Part shown: positions 43,229 to 52,889 of the stretch, in pieces
Numbering within the stretch: the first letter of the stretch is position 1
Layout of the letters: each line of letters begins with the position of its first letter
Assembly: GCF_902859745.1 (NCBI RefSeq)
Contig: NZ_CADIJW010000013.1
Span: forward strand, 58,985 to 122,984
Length of the DNA: 64,000 nucleotides
Direction: 5' to 3'
DNA from: Achromobacter dolens
GTDB lineage: Bacteria; Pseudomonadota; Gammaproteobacteria; Burkholderiales; Burkholderiaceae_B
Translations under genes and position numbers: made by a program
Notes under the pieces: generated by a model
The model's database searches: none
Told to the model about the DNA's origin: nothing
Seen by the model: the letters and a program-made list of their open reading frames with translations, nothing else

Positions 43229-43685
43229 GATGTGCTCCCGAATCGCTGGCAAGGTTCAAGCGCCGGCTAGAGCCCGCGCCCGACGCCTGGCGCCGGCGCA
43301 CGGTCTGGCCGTGACTCCATCCTAAGCCCGGCGGCGGGATTGCCGCAAGTTTCCGGTGGGTTCTCAGGCGGTATGGCCTGGCAGGTTCGTGGAGCAGGTG
43401 GCTATAGTCGCGGCCGCCATAGAACACGCCCATAATGGTCACGGACCCGTCATCGTTCACGGAGTAGGCGATGGTGCATCGCTTCTGATGATGGAGGAAG
43501 CGAAGATTGGGGTTGGCGGCATGGCGCCGCGCTCCGCGTCTTGGAAAATGGGCCAAATCCAGGCAGGCTTGGATCACGCCGTCGACATAGCCGTCCGCTC
43601 TTGCGGAAGTTCCGGCCGGGCTGAAATACCGTTGCATGTTGACGATGTCGCGGAGCGCGTCCGGCGTGAACACGACGCGGAACAT
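43212..43685 (-). CDS. ParE/RelE-type toxin with long C-terminal extension
   Basis: The first 95 residues follow the ParE fold (MFRVVFTPDALRDIVNMQRY, then NLRFLHHQKRCTIAYSVNDD and TIMGVFYGGRDY), after which ParE proteins normally stop. Here the frame continues about 60 residues (HLLHEPARPYRLRTHRKL...) and overlaps the CBS gene start. The tail has no recognisable domain and probably arose by loss of the stop codon. An antitoxin gene precedes it by one base. Confidence 0.78.
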   Translation of the reverse strand: MFRVVFTPDALRDIVNMQRYFSPAGTSARADGYVDGVIQACLDLAHFPRRGARRHAANPNLRFLHHQKRCTIAYSVNDDGSVTIMGVFYGGRDYSHLLHEPARPYRLRTHRKLAAIPPPGLGWSHGQTVRRRQASGAGSSRRLNLASDSGAHREESC

Positions 43686-43686
43686 G

Positions 43687-43929
43687 TCAGCGGCCTGAAG
43701 GTCGTCTGGCGCGCTCCGCGGCGAGCGCGGCCAGAACCTCGCCAGGGGTGAGCAGGCGGGATGGATCCGCCTTGCTGGCCCGGCTTATCGCTTCGAGCCG
43801 CTTGAGCCAGGCGTTTTCGTCCCGCTGATCGACGCTGGGTAGATAGGGAGGCGGCAGCTCCGGGGCAGGATCCGATTGGCAGTGTTCCCGTATGGCGGGC
43901 CGTTGGGGTGGCGTTGGACGGCGTGGCAT
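43687..43929 (-). CDS. Antitoxin of the ParE-like module
   Basis: An 80-residue protein. The N-terminal half is Pro-rich and probably flexible; the C-terminal helix DENAWLKRLEAISRASKADP continues RLLTPGEVLAALAAERARR. Size and the position directly before a ParE-like toxin identify it as antitoxin. The DNA-binding fold type is not clear. Confidence 0.7.
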   Translation of the reverse strand: MPRRPTPPQRPAIREHCQSDPAPELPPPYLPSVDQRDENAWLKRLEAISRASKADPSRLLTPGEVLAALAAERARRPSGR

Positions 43930-44077
43930 GTAGAGGATTCCAAAGACGTGGGCGACCTGGATAGCCTATGTGCGGCACGACGACGCGACAAGTCCTTTAG
44001 GCCATTCCTCTCGTCCTATCTTTCGCCAAGCGCGCGCCGGTGGTCGGCGGCCAGCCCACGCCGGCCGCCGCACCTTC

Positions 44078-45091
44078 TCAGCGGATCAGGAACCCGGCGC
44101 CCACCGGATCGTTCTTGTCGATCACCCAGCGCGCTGTGCCCAGGATGCTGGCCGTGCCCTTCACCGTCGGCCGCACCGCGCGGGTGCCGTTCAGGTCGAC
44201 CTCGCCCAGCAGGCAGCCCTCGAAGGTGCCGCTGCCCAGCAGGCCCTCGGACTTGATCGGCTGGTTCAGCCCCATCTTGCCGCGGGCTTCGAACATCGCC
44301 ATCATCGCGCTGGTGCCGGTGCCGCCGGGCGAGCGGTCGAGCTGGCCGGCGCTGAACACGTGCACGTTCTTGTAGAACGCGCCCTCGATCGTCGGCTGGT
44401 GCCAGAACGTGATGAAGTTCAGGTTGTTGATGTGCGCTTCGGTCGGGTGCTGGATACGCTGGCGCGCGTTGAGCTGATCGCGCACGATCAGGCCCATGCG
44501 CGACAGCTCGGTGCCGTTGTCCGGCGAGATGCGCAGGTCGCAGTTCGACAGATCGACGATGCCGAAGTAGTTGCCGCCCCAGACGATGTCGGCCGACAGC
44601 TTGCCGTAGCCAGGCAGCTCCACCGGGATGTCCTGCGCCGCGACATACGCCGGCACGTTCTCGAAGCGCGTCCACAGCACGTTGTCGCCTTCCGAGGCCA
44701 CTTCCGACACCACCAGGCCGGCGGTGGTCTCGAAGCGGATGCGGGTGATGCCGTCCTTGCCGCGCGGCACCAGGCCGTTGGCCACCATGGCCATGCTGAC
44801 CGCGATGGTGCCGTGGCCGCACATGTGCGAATACTCGGTGCCGTCGATGTAGATCAGGCCGGCGTCGTACTCGGGGCTGGACGGCGGCGTCAGGAACACG
44901 CCGAACATGTCCTTGTGGCCGCGCGGCTCGCGCATCAGTGCCTTGCGCAGCCAGTCGTAGTGCTGCTCCAGGAACGCGCGCTTTTCCAGGATGGTGGAAC
45001 CGGCGGGGTACGGAATGCCGCTGTGGACGATACACAGGGGCTCGCCTTCCGTATGGGTATAGATGACATCGAACGCGTCTTGCTTGCGCAT
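44078..45091 (-). CDS. Proline racemase-family protein, second catalytic Cys replaced
   Basis: A 337-residue member of the proline racemase/hydroxyproline epimerase family: MCGHGT supplies the first catalytic Cys91, and DRSPGGTGTSA stands where racemases and epimerases have SPCGTGTS and trans-3-hydroxyproline dehydratases have Thr. The second acid/base is thus Gly256, so the reaction is unlikely to be a two-base racemisation; dehydration or another one-base reaction is more likely. It is the last gene of an ABC-transporter operon, so its substrate is probably an imported cyclic amino acid. Confidence 0.85.
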   Translation of the reverse strand: MRKQDAFDVIYTHTEGEPLCIVHSGIPYPAGSTILEKRAFLEQHYDWLRKALMREPRGHKDMFGVFLTPPSSPEYDAGLIYIDGTEYSHMCGHGTIAVSMAMVANGLVPRGKDGITRIRFETTAGLVVSEVASEGDNVLWTRFENVPAYVAAQDIPVELPGYGKLSADIVWGGNYFGIVDLSNCDLRISPDNGTELSRMGLIVRDQLNARQRIQHPTEAHINNLNFITFWHQPTIEGAFYKNVHVFSAGQLDRSPGGTGTSAMMAMFEARGKMGLNQPIKSEGLLGSGTFEGCLLGEVDLNGTRAVRPTVKGTASILGTARWVIDKNDPVGAGFLIR

Positions 45092-45130
45092 GACAGTGAC
45101 TCCAGGCGGTAGATAGGGGGAAGAGGAAAG

Positions 45131-45922
45131 TTATTTGCCGCGTTCGGACAGCATGTCCAGCCCGACGGTCAAATCCAGGATCACGATGGCGACGACCGCA
45201 GCCACGATCGTGGCGCCCGATACGGCTGCGATGGTCGGATCAATCGTGTATTGCACGTAATTGAAAAGCTTCACGGGGATGGTGTTCAGGTCCGCCGTGG
45301 TGTTGAAAATCGACAGCTCCACGTTGATCCATGACGAGATGAAGGCGAAGATCGAACCGGTCACGATGCCCGGACGGATCTGCGGCAGCACCACCAGGAA
45401 GAACGTGGTCCAGGGGTTGGCGCCCAGGTCGGCCGAGGCTTCCTCCAGCGCGCGCTGTTCCGGCGTCAGCAGCGTCAGGGTGGAGCGCAGCACGAACGGC
45501 GCGATGATCACGACGTGGCCGATCAGGAGCGAGAGGAAGCTGCGGGTCAGGCCGAAGTACGCGCCGAATTGCAGCAGCGCCGCGCCCAGCACGATGTGCG
45601 GCAGCACCAGCGGCGACATCAGTACCGAGGTCAGCGCGGCCTTGCCCGGAAACGCGTAGCGCGCCAGCGCCAGCGCCGCCGGCACCGTCAGCAGCACCGC
45701 GGCCACCGTGGCGGCCAGCGCCAGCACCGTGCTGGTGGTGAACGCGGCCACATAGCCGGCCTCGACCAGCAAGGTGCGGTACCACTCCAGCGTCCAGCCT
45801 TGCGGCGGGAACGCGAGATACGGCGTGGCGGTGAACGACGCGCCCAGGATCACCACGAGCGGCAGCGCCAGGTAGGCCAGCACGGCCAGCGCGGTCAGGC
45901 GGATCAGGTGGCGGGCGATCAT
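45131..45922 (-). CDS. ABC transporter permease (PotC-like)
   Basis: A 263-residue protein with six membrane helices. The inner-loop EAA motif is EEASADLGANPWTTFFLVVL. The start overlaps the preceding permease stop as ATGA. Polyamine/opine-type (PotC) permease, paired with the protein encoded at 45919. Confidence 0.92.
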   Translation of the reverse strand: MIARHLIRLTALAVLAYLALPLVVILGASFTATPYLAFPPQGWTLEWYRTLLVEAGYVAAFTTSTVLALAATVAAVLLTVPAALALARYAFPGKAALTSVLMSPLVLPHIVLGAALLQFGAYFGLTRSFLSLLIGHVVIIAPFVLRSTLTLLTPEQRALEEASADLGANPWTTFFLVVLPQIRPGIVTGSIFAFISSWINVELSIFNTTADLNTIPVKLFNYVQYTIDPTIAAVSGATIVAAVVAIVILDLTVGLDMLSERGK

Positions 45923-46767
45923 CGCACGGCTCCCGGCAAGGTGGCGGCGCGGTTGGCCAGCGCCACCAGGATCAGGGTGAAGACCAGCAGCACCATGCTC
46001 AGCGCGCCGCCGTAGTGGAAATCGAACACCGTGCTGTACTGCTGGAAGATCAGCATCGACAGCACCGTGACGCGGCCGCCCGACAGCAGCGCCGGCGTCA
46101 CATAGGCGCTGACCGCCAGCGTGAAGACGATGATGGCGCCCGACACCACGCCGGGCAGCGTCAGCGGCCAAGTCACGTGCAGGAAGGTCGCCGCCGGGCT
46201 CGCGCCCAGGTCGGCCGAAGCCTGCTCGCAGGCCGGATCGACCCGCGCCAGCGCATTGCCCACCGCCAGCACCACGAACGGCAGCAGCACGTAGACCATG
46301 CCGATCAGGATGCCGAGTTCGGTGCCGATGAAGCGCATCGGCCGGTCCACCGCGCCGGTCGCCATCAGGCCCTGGTTGACCAGGCCGTTGCGGCCCAGCA
46401 GCACCATCCAGCCGAAGGCGCGCACGATGTTGCTGGTGAACAGCGGCACCACCAGCAGGATCACGCAGGCGCGGCGCCAGGCCTGCCAGCGCACCACGCG
46501 CACCAGGTACCAGGCCAGCGGATAGCCCAGCACCAGGCAAGCAAGGGTGGTGAACAGGGCCAGCCGGAATGTCACCAGGATCACGTCCCAGTGGTACTGG
46601 TCGGCCAGCACCTTGGTGTACTGCGCGAGCGTCGGCGTCAGGCCGTCCGGCCCGCCGGTGGCGCTGGCCAGCGCCACCACCGCCAGCGGCGCCAGGAAGA
46701 AGGCCGCGAAGAACAGCACCGGGGCCGCCAGCAGCAGGCCGGGGGAGAGCCAGGCGCGCCGCGTCAT
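45919..46767 (-). CDS. ABC transporter permease (PotB-like)
   Basis: ATG 46767 (MTRRAWLSPGLLLAAPVLFF) gives 282 residues with six helices and the EAA-like loop EQASADLGASPAATFLHVTW. ATGA overlaps on both sides couple it to the ATPase and to the second permease. It forms the membrane channel with the PotC-like protein. Confidence 0.92.
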   Translation of the reverse strand: MTRRAWLSPGLLLAAPVLFFAAFFLAPLAVVALASATGGPDGLTPTLAQYTKVLADQYHWDVILVTFRLALFTTLACLVLGYPLAWYLVRVVRWQAWRRACVILLVVPLFTSNIVRAFGWMVLLGRNGLVNQGLMATGAVDRPMRFIGTELGILIGMVYVLLPFVVLAVGNALARVDPACEQASADLGASPAATFLHVTWPLTLPGVVSGAIIVFTLAVSAYVTPALLSGGRVTVLSMLIFQQYSTVFDFHYGGALSMVLLVFTLILVALANRAATLPGAVR

Positions 46768-47813
46768 GGCTGGCCGCCGATCAGGTGCAGGTGCTCGGGT
46801 GCAAACGCCAGCGTCACCTCGCCGCCGGCATGCAGGCCGCCGGGCGCGAGGCCGCCGTGGCGCGCCACCAGCGTCTGGCCGCCGATGTCGACGTGGATCA
46901 TGCTGTGGCTGCCCACATTGATCACGTCGCTCACGGTGCCGGTCAGCATGGCGTCGGCGCGCTCGCACAGCTTCAGGTCCTCGGGCCGCAGCACGGCCAG
47001 GCCGCGCGCCGTCGCCGGACGTTGGGCGAGCGGCACGCGCAGGCCCTGGGCATCCAGCATCAAGGCGCCGTCATCGGCCACCGTATAGGCGATGAAGTTG
47101 GCATCGCCGATGAACTCGGCGACGAAGCGCGTGGCCGGCTGGCGGTAGATGTCGGCGCCAGCGCCGACCTGCTCGATGCGACCGGCGTGCATGACCACGA
47201 CGCGGTCCGCCATGGTCATCGCTTCTTCCTGGTCGTGGGTGACGAAGATGAAGGCGATGCCGAGGCGGGCCTGCAGATGCTTGAGTTCGAGCTGCATGCG
47301 CTTGCGCAGCTTCAGGTCCAGCGCCGACAGCGGCTCGTCCAGCAACAGCAGCTTGGGCTGGTTGACGATGGCGCGCGCCAGCGCCACGCGCTGCTGCTGG
47401 CCGCCCGACATTTCGCGGGGATAGCGCGGGCCGAAGTCGGCCAGGCCGACCATGTCCAGCGCATCCCGGGCGCGTTCCGCCGCCTGCGCCTTCGAGGCGC
47501 CCTGGCGCCGCGGACCATAGGCGACGTTCTCCAGCACCGTCATGTGCGGGAACAGCGCATAGTTCTGGAACACGGTATTGAGCGGGCGGCGATGCGCCGG
47601 CAACCGGCTGACGTCCTGGCCGTCGATCAGGATGCGGCCAGATTCCGGCTGCAGGAAACCGGCGATCGACTTGAGCAGCGTGGTCTTGCCGCAGCCGCTG
47701 GGGCCCAGCAGCGCCACGAACTCTCCCTGCTGGATCGCCAGGTCGATGCGATCCAGCGCCTGGTAGGCGCCGAAGCGCATCGACACGCCTTCGATGGTGA
47801 GCAAAGCGGACAT
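46764..47813 (-). CDS. ABC transporter ATP-binding protein (PotA-like)
   Basis: A 349-residue protein: Walker A GPSGCGKTT, Q-loop VFQNYALFPHMTV, signature MSGGQQQRVALARA, Walker B LLLLDEPLSALD, H-loop VTHDQEEAM. A C-terminal TOBE domain follows (GLAVLRPEDLKLCERADAML). It belongs to the polyamine/iron-type importers. It lies 16 bp after the binding-protein gene. Confidence 0.95.
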   Translation of the reverse strand: MSALLTIEGVSMRFGAYQALDRIDLAIQQGEFVALLGPSGCGKTTLLKSIAGFLQPESGRILIDGQDVSRLPAHRRPLNTVFQNYALFPHMTVLENVAYGPRRQGASKAQAAERARDALDMVGLADFGPRYPREMSGGQQQRVALARAIVNQPKLLLLDEPLSALDLKLRKRMQLELKHLQARLGIAFIFVTHDQEEAMTMADRVVVMHAGRIEQVGAGADIYRQPATRFVAEFIGDANFIAYTVADDGALMLDAQGLRVPLAQRPATARGLAVLRPEDLKLCERADAMLTGTVSDVINVGSHSMIHVDIGGQTLVARHGGLAPGGLHAGGEVTLAFAPEHLHLIGGQP

Positions 47814-47829
47814 GGGGAACGGACCTTGC

Positions 47830-48885
47830 TCAGCGCTTGCGGGCGACCTGCCGGTTCCACGCGTCGGTGACCTCGGCGCGGCGGGCGTTGATGATGTTCC
47901 AGTCGAACAGGCTCAGGTTCTTGACCGAGCCTTCCGCGCCCCAGGGCAGCTTGCGGGCCACGTCCTTGGAGACCTGCACGTCCTTGACCGCCGGGCCCAG
48001 GTACAGCTTGGTCGCCAGGCAGGCGGCCGCGTCCGGCGTCAATGCGGTGTCGATGAACTTCTGCGCCGCGGCCTTGTTGGGCGCGCCCTTGACCAGGTGC
48101 AGGCGGGCGTCGGTGGCCCACACGCCTTCCTTGGGCACGCTGAAGCCGATGGGCAGGCCCTTGTCGATCAGGTCCCAGGCGCCGACGTTGAAGTGCGCCC
48201 CGATCACCGCTTCGCCGCTCTGGAAGGCGTTGGTGGCCGCGCCCGAGCTGTCGAAGAACAGCGCGGTGTCCAGCGAGGCCAGCTTGGCATAGAGCGGGGC
48301 CAGGTTCGACGGATCGATCGCCCAGACCCGCGCCAGGAAGAAGATGAACGGCACACCCGACGAGTTGGCGGGCGAGGGCACCGCCACCGCGCCGGCATAC
48401 TCGGGCTTCCACAGGTCCTTCCAACTGGTCGGCGGCTGCGTCACTTCCTTGGTGCTGTAGGTGATGCCGAGCGAGTAATAGCCGGTGCTGACCGCGAAGG
48501 CGGCATTGCCGTCGCGGTACACGCCCTGCTCGATGACGTTCTTCAGGTTGGGAATGGCGCCGCCGTCCAGCGCATCCAGCACGCCGGCCTGCTGCGCCAG
48601 CTCGCTGATGCCGCCGTCCATCCAGGCCACGTCAATGGTGGGCGCGCCCTTCTGCTGCTGCAGCTTGGCCAGCGTGGTGGTGGAGGTGCCGACTTCCGGC
48701 ACCACGGTGACGCCGGTGGCTTTGGTGAAGGGCTCGGCCACGCAGGCGCGGAACGCGTCGCCCCAGTTGCCGCCGTACCAGGCGACGGTGATTTTCTGCT
48801 GTTGCGCCAGCGCCGCGTGCGAAGCCAGGAGCAGCCCCGCGCCGAGCGCAGCCGCGCCCAGCGCGCTGCGGGTGTTTGTTGCCAT
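47830..48885 (-). CDS. ABC transporter solute-binding protein (PotD-like)
   Basis: ATG 48885 with GGGGAA upstream gives 351 residues. Signal peptide MATNTRSALGAAALGAGLLL ends AALA. The mature part begins QQKITVAWYGGNWGDAFRAC, the opening of polyamine/opine-type binding proteins. It feeds the importer encoded downstream. The operon order binding protein-ATPase-permeases-proline-racemase-like suggests uptake of a proline- or hydroxyproline-like compound. Confidence 0.93.
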   Translation of the reverse strand: MATNTRSALGAAALGAGLLLASHAALAQQQKITVAWYGGNWGDAFRACVAEPFTKATGVTVVPEVGTSTTTLAKLQQQKGAPTIDVAWMDGGISELAQQAGVLDALDGGAIPNLKNVIEQGVYRDGNAAFAVSTGYYSLGITYSTKEVTQPPTSWKDLWKPEYAGAVAVPSPANSSGVPFIFFLARVWAIDPSNLAPLYAKLASLDTALFFDSSGAATNAFQSGEAVIGAHFNVGAWDLIDKGLPIGFSVPKEGVWATDARLHLVKGAPNKAAAQKFIDTALTPDAAACLATKLYLGPAVKDVQVSKDVARKLPWGAEGSVKNLSLFDWNIINARRAEVTDAWNRQVARKR

Positions 48886-49009
48886 GTCGGATTCCCCTTG
48901 TAGATTTGTCGATCCGCGATTCATTGACTCAAGTACCACAGGCGCATCTTGGGCGATGCTCGGGAAAACGAGCTTGAAGGCGCGGGACATAAACTTGAAT
49001 AATTGCGTC

Positions 49010-50092
49010 ATGTCCGCCGTCGCGCCACCCTTGTCCTCGCCGCTCTCCTATGAAGACGGCGACGCGCTCCTGCCTCAGGGAAAACCCGCCCTGACTGTCG
49101 GCATCGTGCTGCTGGACCAGTTCACGCTTGCGGCGTTCGCCGGTTTCGTCGACGTGTTGCGGCTGGCTGGCGACCATGGTGGCCGCAGCCGCCAGATCCA
49201 CACCGCGTGGCGGGTGATGAGCTGGGACGGCAAACCGCGCTGCTCCAGCGCCGGCCTGACGATCGAGGTGGAGGCCGGGCTACCCGACGACCCGGCGCAG
49301 TTCGACTACATCGCCATCTGCGGCGGCAACGACTATTCCAGCGGGCGCATGCCCGAACCGCTGCGCGATTGGCTGCGGCGGGCGGCGGCGCTGCGGGTGC
49401 GGCTGCTCGGCATCTGCACGGGCACCTTCGCGCTGGCGCAGGCCGACGTGATCGGACCGCGCACGGTGTGCGTGCACTGGAATGTGCTGGAAACCTTCCG
49501 CGAGCGCTTTCCCGCGACCCGCGCGGTGGTCGACCGCCTGTTCGTCGACGAAGGCGACCTGATTTCGTGCGCCGGTTCCACCGCCGCCATCGACCTGGGA
49601 CTGTATCTGGTGGCGCGCCATTGCGGCCGCGACAAGGCGCAGCAGGCCATGCGCCACATGATGCTGCAGGGCGCGCGGCCGGGGCGCGTGCCGCAGGCGC
49701 ATTTCCGCACCGACCTGTCTGGCATCCAGGATTTGCGGGTAAGGCAGGCGGCACATTTCATCGAGCAGCGCATCGATAACCCGCCGCCACTGGATGCCAT
49801 CGCGCGTTATGTCGGCGTCGGTCGGCGCCAACTCGAAAGGGCTTTCCGTGTGGCCACGGGCATGTCGCCAATGGCGTTCCAGCGGCAATTGCGGCTGGAA
49901 TATGGCAGTTGGTTGTTGCTTAATAATGCCTGCAGCATCACGCAAATCGCGCTGGATTGCGGATTTGCCGACGGCGCGCATTTTTCACGCGACTTCCGCG
50001 CGCATTTCGGACTATCTCCGCGCCAGTATCAGCAGAGCCATGGGCAGCAAGCCGCGCGGCATGAGGGCGAGATCAGCGTCTTTCCCGCCTAG
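49010..50092 (+). CDS. GlxA-type regulator (DJ-1/PfpI plus AraC HTH)
   Basis: ATG 49010 (MSAVAPPLSSPLSYEDGDAL) gives 360 residues. DJ-1-like domain with elbow LLGICTGTFALAQA and WNVLETFRERFP; C-terminal AraC domain with LDAIARYVGVGRRQLERAF and ITQIALDCGFADGAHFSRDF. It is divergent from the ABC operon (124 bp between starts) and is its likely regulator. Confidence 0.92.
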   Translation: MSAVAPPLSSPLSYEDGDALLPQGKPALTVGIVLLDQFTLAAFAGFVDVLRLAGDHGGRSRQIHTAWRVMSWDGKPRCSSAGLTIEVEAGLPDDPAQFDYIAICGGNDYSSGRMPEPLRDWLRRAAALRVRLLGICTGTFALAQADVIGPRTVCVHWNVLETFRERFPATRAVVDRLFVDEGDLISCAGSTAAIDLGLYLVARHCGRDKAQQAMRHMMLQGARPGRVPQAHFRTDLSGIQDLRVRQAAHFIEQRIDNPPPLDAIARYVGVGRRQLERAFRVATGMSPMAFQRQLRLEYGSWLLLNNACSITQIALDCGFADGAHFSRDFRAHFGLSPRQYQQSHGQQAARHEGEISVFPA

Positions 50093-50115
50093 CTTTGCCC
50101 CGGCAAGGAGAACGC

Positions 50116-50826
50116 ATGACATACGACCTTTGGTATTGGGACGGCATCCCCGGCCGCGGAGAATTCGTGCGCCTGGCCCTGGAAGCGGGCGGCATTGCCT
50201 ACCGCGAGCGTGCCCGCGAGCCGGGCGTCGGCGAAGACGCGCTGATCCAGGACATGCTTTCGGACCGCAAGCAGCCGCCCTTCGCGCCGCCTTATCTCGT
50301 GGCCGGGAAAATGACCCTGGCGCAGACCGCCAACATCCTGCTGTTCCTCGGAGAAAAACATGGCCTGGCGCCCGCCACGGTATCGGGACGCCTGTGGGTG
50401 AACCAATTGCAGTTGACCATCGCCGACATGGTGGCCGAGGCGCACGATACCCATCACCCGATTTCGGCCAGTGATTATTACGAGGACCAGAAGGAAGAGG
50501 CGGCGCGGCGCGCCCGCAGTTTTCGCGAGGAACGCATTCCGAAATTCCTGGGATATTTCGAGCGGGTGCTGGCAGGGCCCGATGCGTGGCTGGCCGGTGG
50601 CAAACGCTGGAGTTATGCCGACCTGTCTTTGTTCCATCTGGTCGACGGGCTGCTGTTCGCCTTTCCCCGGCGCATGGGCACACAAGCCGTGAAATTCCCC
50701 AAGGTCATGGCCTTGCACCGGCGCGTCGCGGAACTGCCGGCATTGCAACCGTATTTCGCCAGCGGCAGGCGCCTGCCGTTCGGCCAGGGCATATTCCGCC
50801 ATTATCGCGAGCTCGACGCGGAATAG
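50116..50826 (+). CDS. Glutathione S-transferase family protein
   Basis: ATG 50116 follows AAGGAGAACGC; 236 residues. Thioredoxin-like N-terminus (MTYDLWYWDGIPGRGEFVRL) with PYLVAGKMTLAQTANIL as the cis-Pro/SNAIL-equivalent site. The C-terminal helical domain includes WLAGGKRWSYADLSLFHLVD, the usual GST end. Substrate unknown. It lies 23 bp after the GlxA-type regulator. Confidence 0.88.
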   Translation: MTYDLWYWDGIPGRGEFVRLALEAGGIAYRERAREPGVGEDALIQDMLSDRKQPPFAPPYLVAGKMTLAQTANILLFLGEKHGLAPATVSGRLWVNQLQLTIADMVAEAHDTHHPISASDYYEDQKEEAARRARSFREERIPKFLGYFERVLAGPDAWLAGGKRWSYADLSLFHLVDGLLFAFPRRMGTQAVKFPKVMALHRRVAELPALQPYFASGRRLPFGQGIFRHYRELDAE

Positions 50827-51303
50827 AGGCCACGCGGAGAAGAGGTTGGCGCATCGGATGCTCGGGATCCGGTACGCATTTTTCGTCTTGTTAAATAAAT
50901 TGGGGTCGTCGCCAATGCGGGCCCATTATCGCTTCGCCTCATTTATGAAAATAAGGGGCGGATTCGTATTAACCCTGATTAATAACGAAATTCACGCTCG
51001 CGTTATTCCTGGAGCGCGCTGAGGTATCCGTCGCCGCGTTTTTTTTATGGGTTTCCTCAATGAATATATTGAGCGCGGTTCATTTTTAGGATTAAATATT
51101 TTCGAATGGATACATTCTTCCGTTTTTCTTATTCCTGACCTGCCGTCGCTACCCGGGCGACGGAACTGCAGGCAAGCGTGTGCATGCGGCGCGGCATGCG
51201 ACGTTTGATTCCTGGGGCGCGCCAAAGCAACTGCTTCAGACAAGCCAAGGTTTCTCCATCGGTTTTCAGCACACTCGTCCCAATCCCTGCGGGAGACGTC
51301 AAC
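50827..51303. other. AT-rich intergenic region upstream of the chemoreceptor
   Basis: No convincing gene. The stretch about 50890-51125 is far richer in A+T than its surroundings (runs such as AAATAAATT and TTTTTTTT). Near 51140 there is a short hairpin around CCGTCGCTACCCGGGCGACGG. It probably holds the chemoreceptor promoter and could be a nucleoid-protein (H-NS/MvaT-like) target. Confidence 0.5.
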
Positions 51304-52773
51304 ATGCAATGGCTTACCCTCAAACGCCTGCTGCGCGGCGAGCGCGGCATGCAGAAAGCGGATCTATACGGACAGATCGCGGCCATCCATAAAGCGCAGG
51401 CGGTTATCGAGTTCGATCTCGAAGGCCATGTGCTGATGGCCAATCAGAATTTCCTCGACACCATGGGTTATGAACTGGACGAGGTGCTGGGGCAGCATCA
51501 CCGCATGTTCGTGGTGCCCGAGGACCGGGAATCGGCCGAATATCTCGCCTTCTGGGACAAACTGGGCCAGGGCGCGCACGATGCGGGCCGCTACCGCCGC
51601 ATTCGCAGGGATGGCGGCGACGTCTGGCTGCAGGCCAGCTACAACCCCATCTTTGATAAACACGGCCGTCCCTTCAAGGTGGTCAAGTACGCCATCGACA
51701 TTACCGAGCAGCAGCGGCGCCAGGCGGATACCGAGGGCCAGCTCGAGGCCATTTCCAAAGTGCAGGCCATTATCGAGTTCGAGCTGGACGGCACCATCAT
51801 CCGCGCCAACGACCTGTTCCTGAATGCGGTCGGTTATCGCGAGGACGAAGTGCGCGGCCGCCATCACAGCATGTTCGTGCTGCCCGAAGAGGCGCGCAGC
51901 GGCGCCTATGCGGAATTCTGGCGCAAACTGCGCGGCGGCCAGCACGACACCGGCCAATACCTGCGCATCGGCAAGAATGGCCGGCATGTCTGGATCGAGG
52001 CCAGCTATAACCCGATCTTCGATGCCGAGGGCCGGCCCTTCAAGGTGGTGAAGTTCGCCACCGACATCACCAAGCGGTTTACCGCGGCGCAGACGCTGCG
52101 GGTGGCGGTGCAGGGCCTGACCGAGAACGCCGAGCGCGCCAGCCAGGCCAATTCCCTGGCGCAGGACGCCTGCCGCGTGGCCGAAGAGGGTGGCAAGACC
52201 GTCGCGGGCGTGGTCCGCACCATGGGCGCCATCACCGACAGCTCCAAGCGCATTTCGGAGATCATCGGCGTGATGGACGGCATCGCGTTCCAGACCAATA
52301 TCCTGGCGCTCAATGCCGCGGTGGAGGCGGCGCGCGCCGGCGCGCATGGCAAGGGCTTCGCCGTGGTGGCGGCGGAAGTGCGCAGCCTGGCGCAGAACAG
52401 CGCCGCCGCGGCCAAGGAGATCAAGGGGCTGATCACCACGTCGGTCGAGCAGATCGGCAGCGGCGCCCGCCAGGTGCAGTCGGCCGGGACCACCATGGAA
52501 GACATCGTCGCGTCGTCGCGGCGGGTCACCGAGATCATGGGCGAAGTGGTGGAGGTCTCGCTGGCCCAGTCGGCCAAGCTGGGCGAAGTCACCGAGGACA
52601 TCACCCAGATGACGGCCGAGGCGGCGTCCGCGCTGCAGGCCGCGCATGAATTGCACGGGGGCAGCCCCACGCTCAGGCCGGCGCTCAAGCCGGTGGCGCC
52701 GTCGGTGCGGACCCGCCCAGCCGCCAATACGCCGTTGCCGCCCAAGCCGGTGCTGGAGTACGTGCGCTATTGA
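51304..52773 (+). CDS. Soluble PAS-PAS methyl-accepting chemotaxis protein
   Basis: ATG 51304 (GGGAGACGTCAAC upstream) gives 489 residues. Two consecutive PAS domains (about 20-135 and 142-257) share the repeat [20 protein letters not shown] / [20 protein letters not shown] and both end [15 protein letters not shown]. The signalling domain (270-450) contains the hairpin tip [20 protein letters not shown]. No membrane helix is seen, so it is a cytoplasmic sensor, probably for redox or an internal ligand (Aer-like). The PAS pair looks like a recent duplication. No C-terminal CheR tether. Confidence 0.93.
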   Translation: MQWLTLKRLLRGERGMQKADLYGQIAAIHKAQAVIEFDLEGHVLMANQNFLDTMGYELDEVLGQHHRMFVVPEDRESAEYLAFWDKLGQGAHDAGRYRRIRRDGGDVWLQASYNPIFDKHGRPFKVVKYAIDITEQQRRQADTEGQLEAISKVQAIIEFELDGTIIRANDLFLNAVGYREDEVRGRHHSMFVLPEEARSGAYAEFWRKLRGGQHDTGQYLRIGKNGRHVWIEASYNPIFDAEGRPFKVVKFATDITKRFTAAQTLRVAVQGLTENAERASQANSLAQDACRVAEEGGKTVAGVVRTMGAITDSSKRISEIIGVMDGIAFQTNILALNAAVEAARAGAHGKGFAVVAAEVRSLAQNSAAAAKEIKGLITTSVEQIGSGARQVQSAGTTMEDIVASSRRVTEIMGEVVEVSLAQSAKLGEVTEDITQMTAEAASALQAAHELHGGSPTLRPALKPVAPSVRTRPAANTPLPPKPVLEYVRY

Positions 52774-52889
52774 GGCTCGGGCGGCGACGCGCCCGCCGCC
52801 CGAGTGCGCTATAAATACGGTCTTGTACGAACCCGTCGGCCCTGGCAGGAAGTTTCCGGCCCGGGCCGTGTTTTTTGCGGCAATTCTCC

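Noticed and set aside
43930-44077. Small gene between the antitoxin and the proline-racemase-like gene
   Set aside because: Only frames reading through neighbouring genes occur, with no ribosome site or motif.
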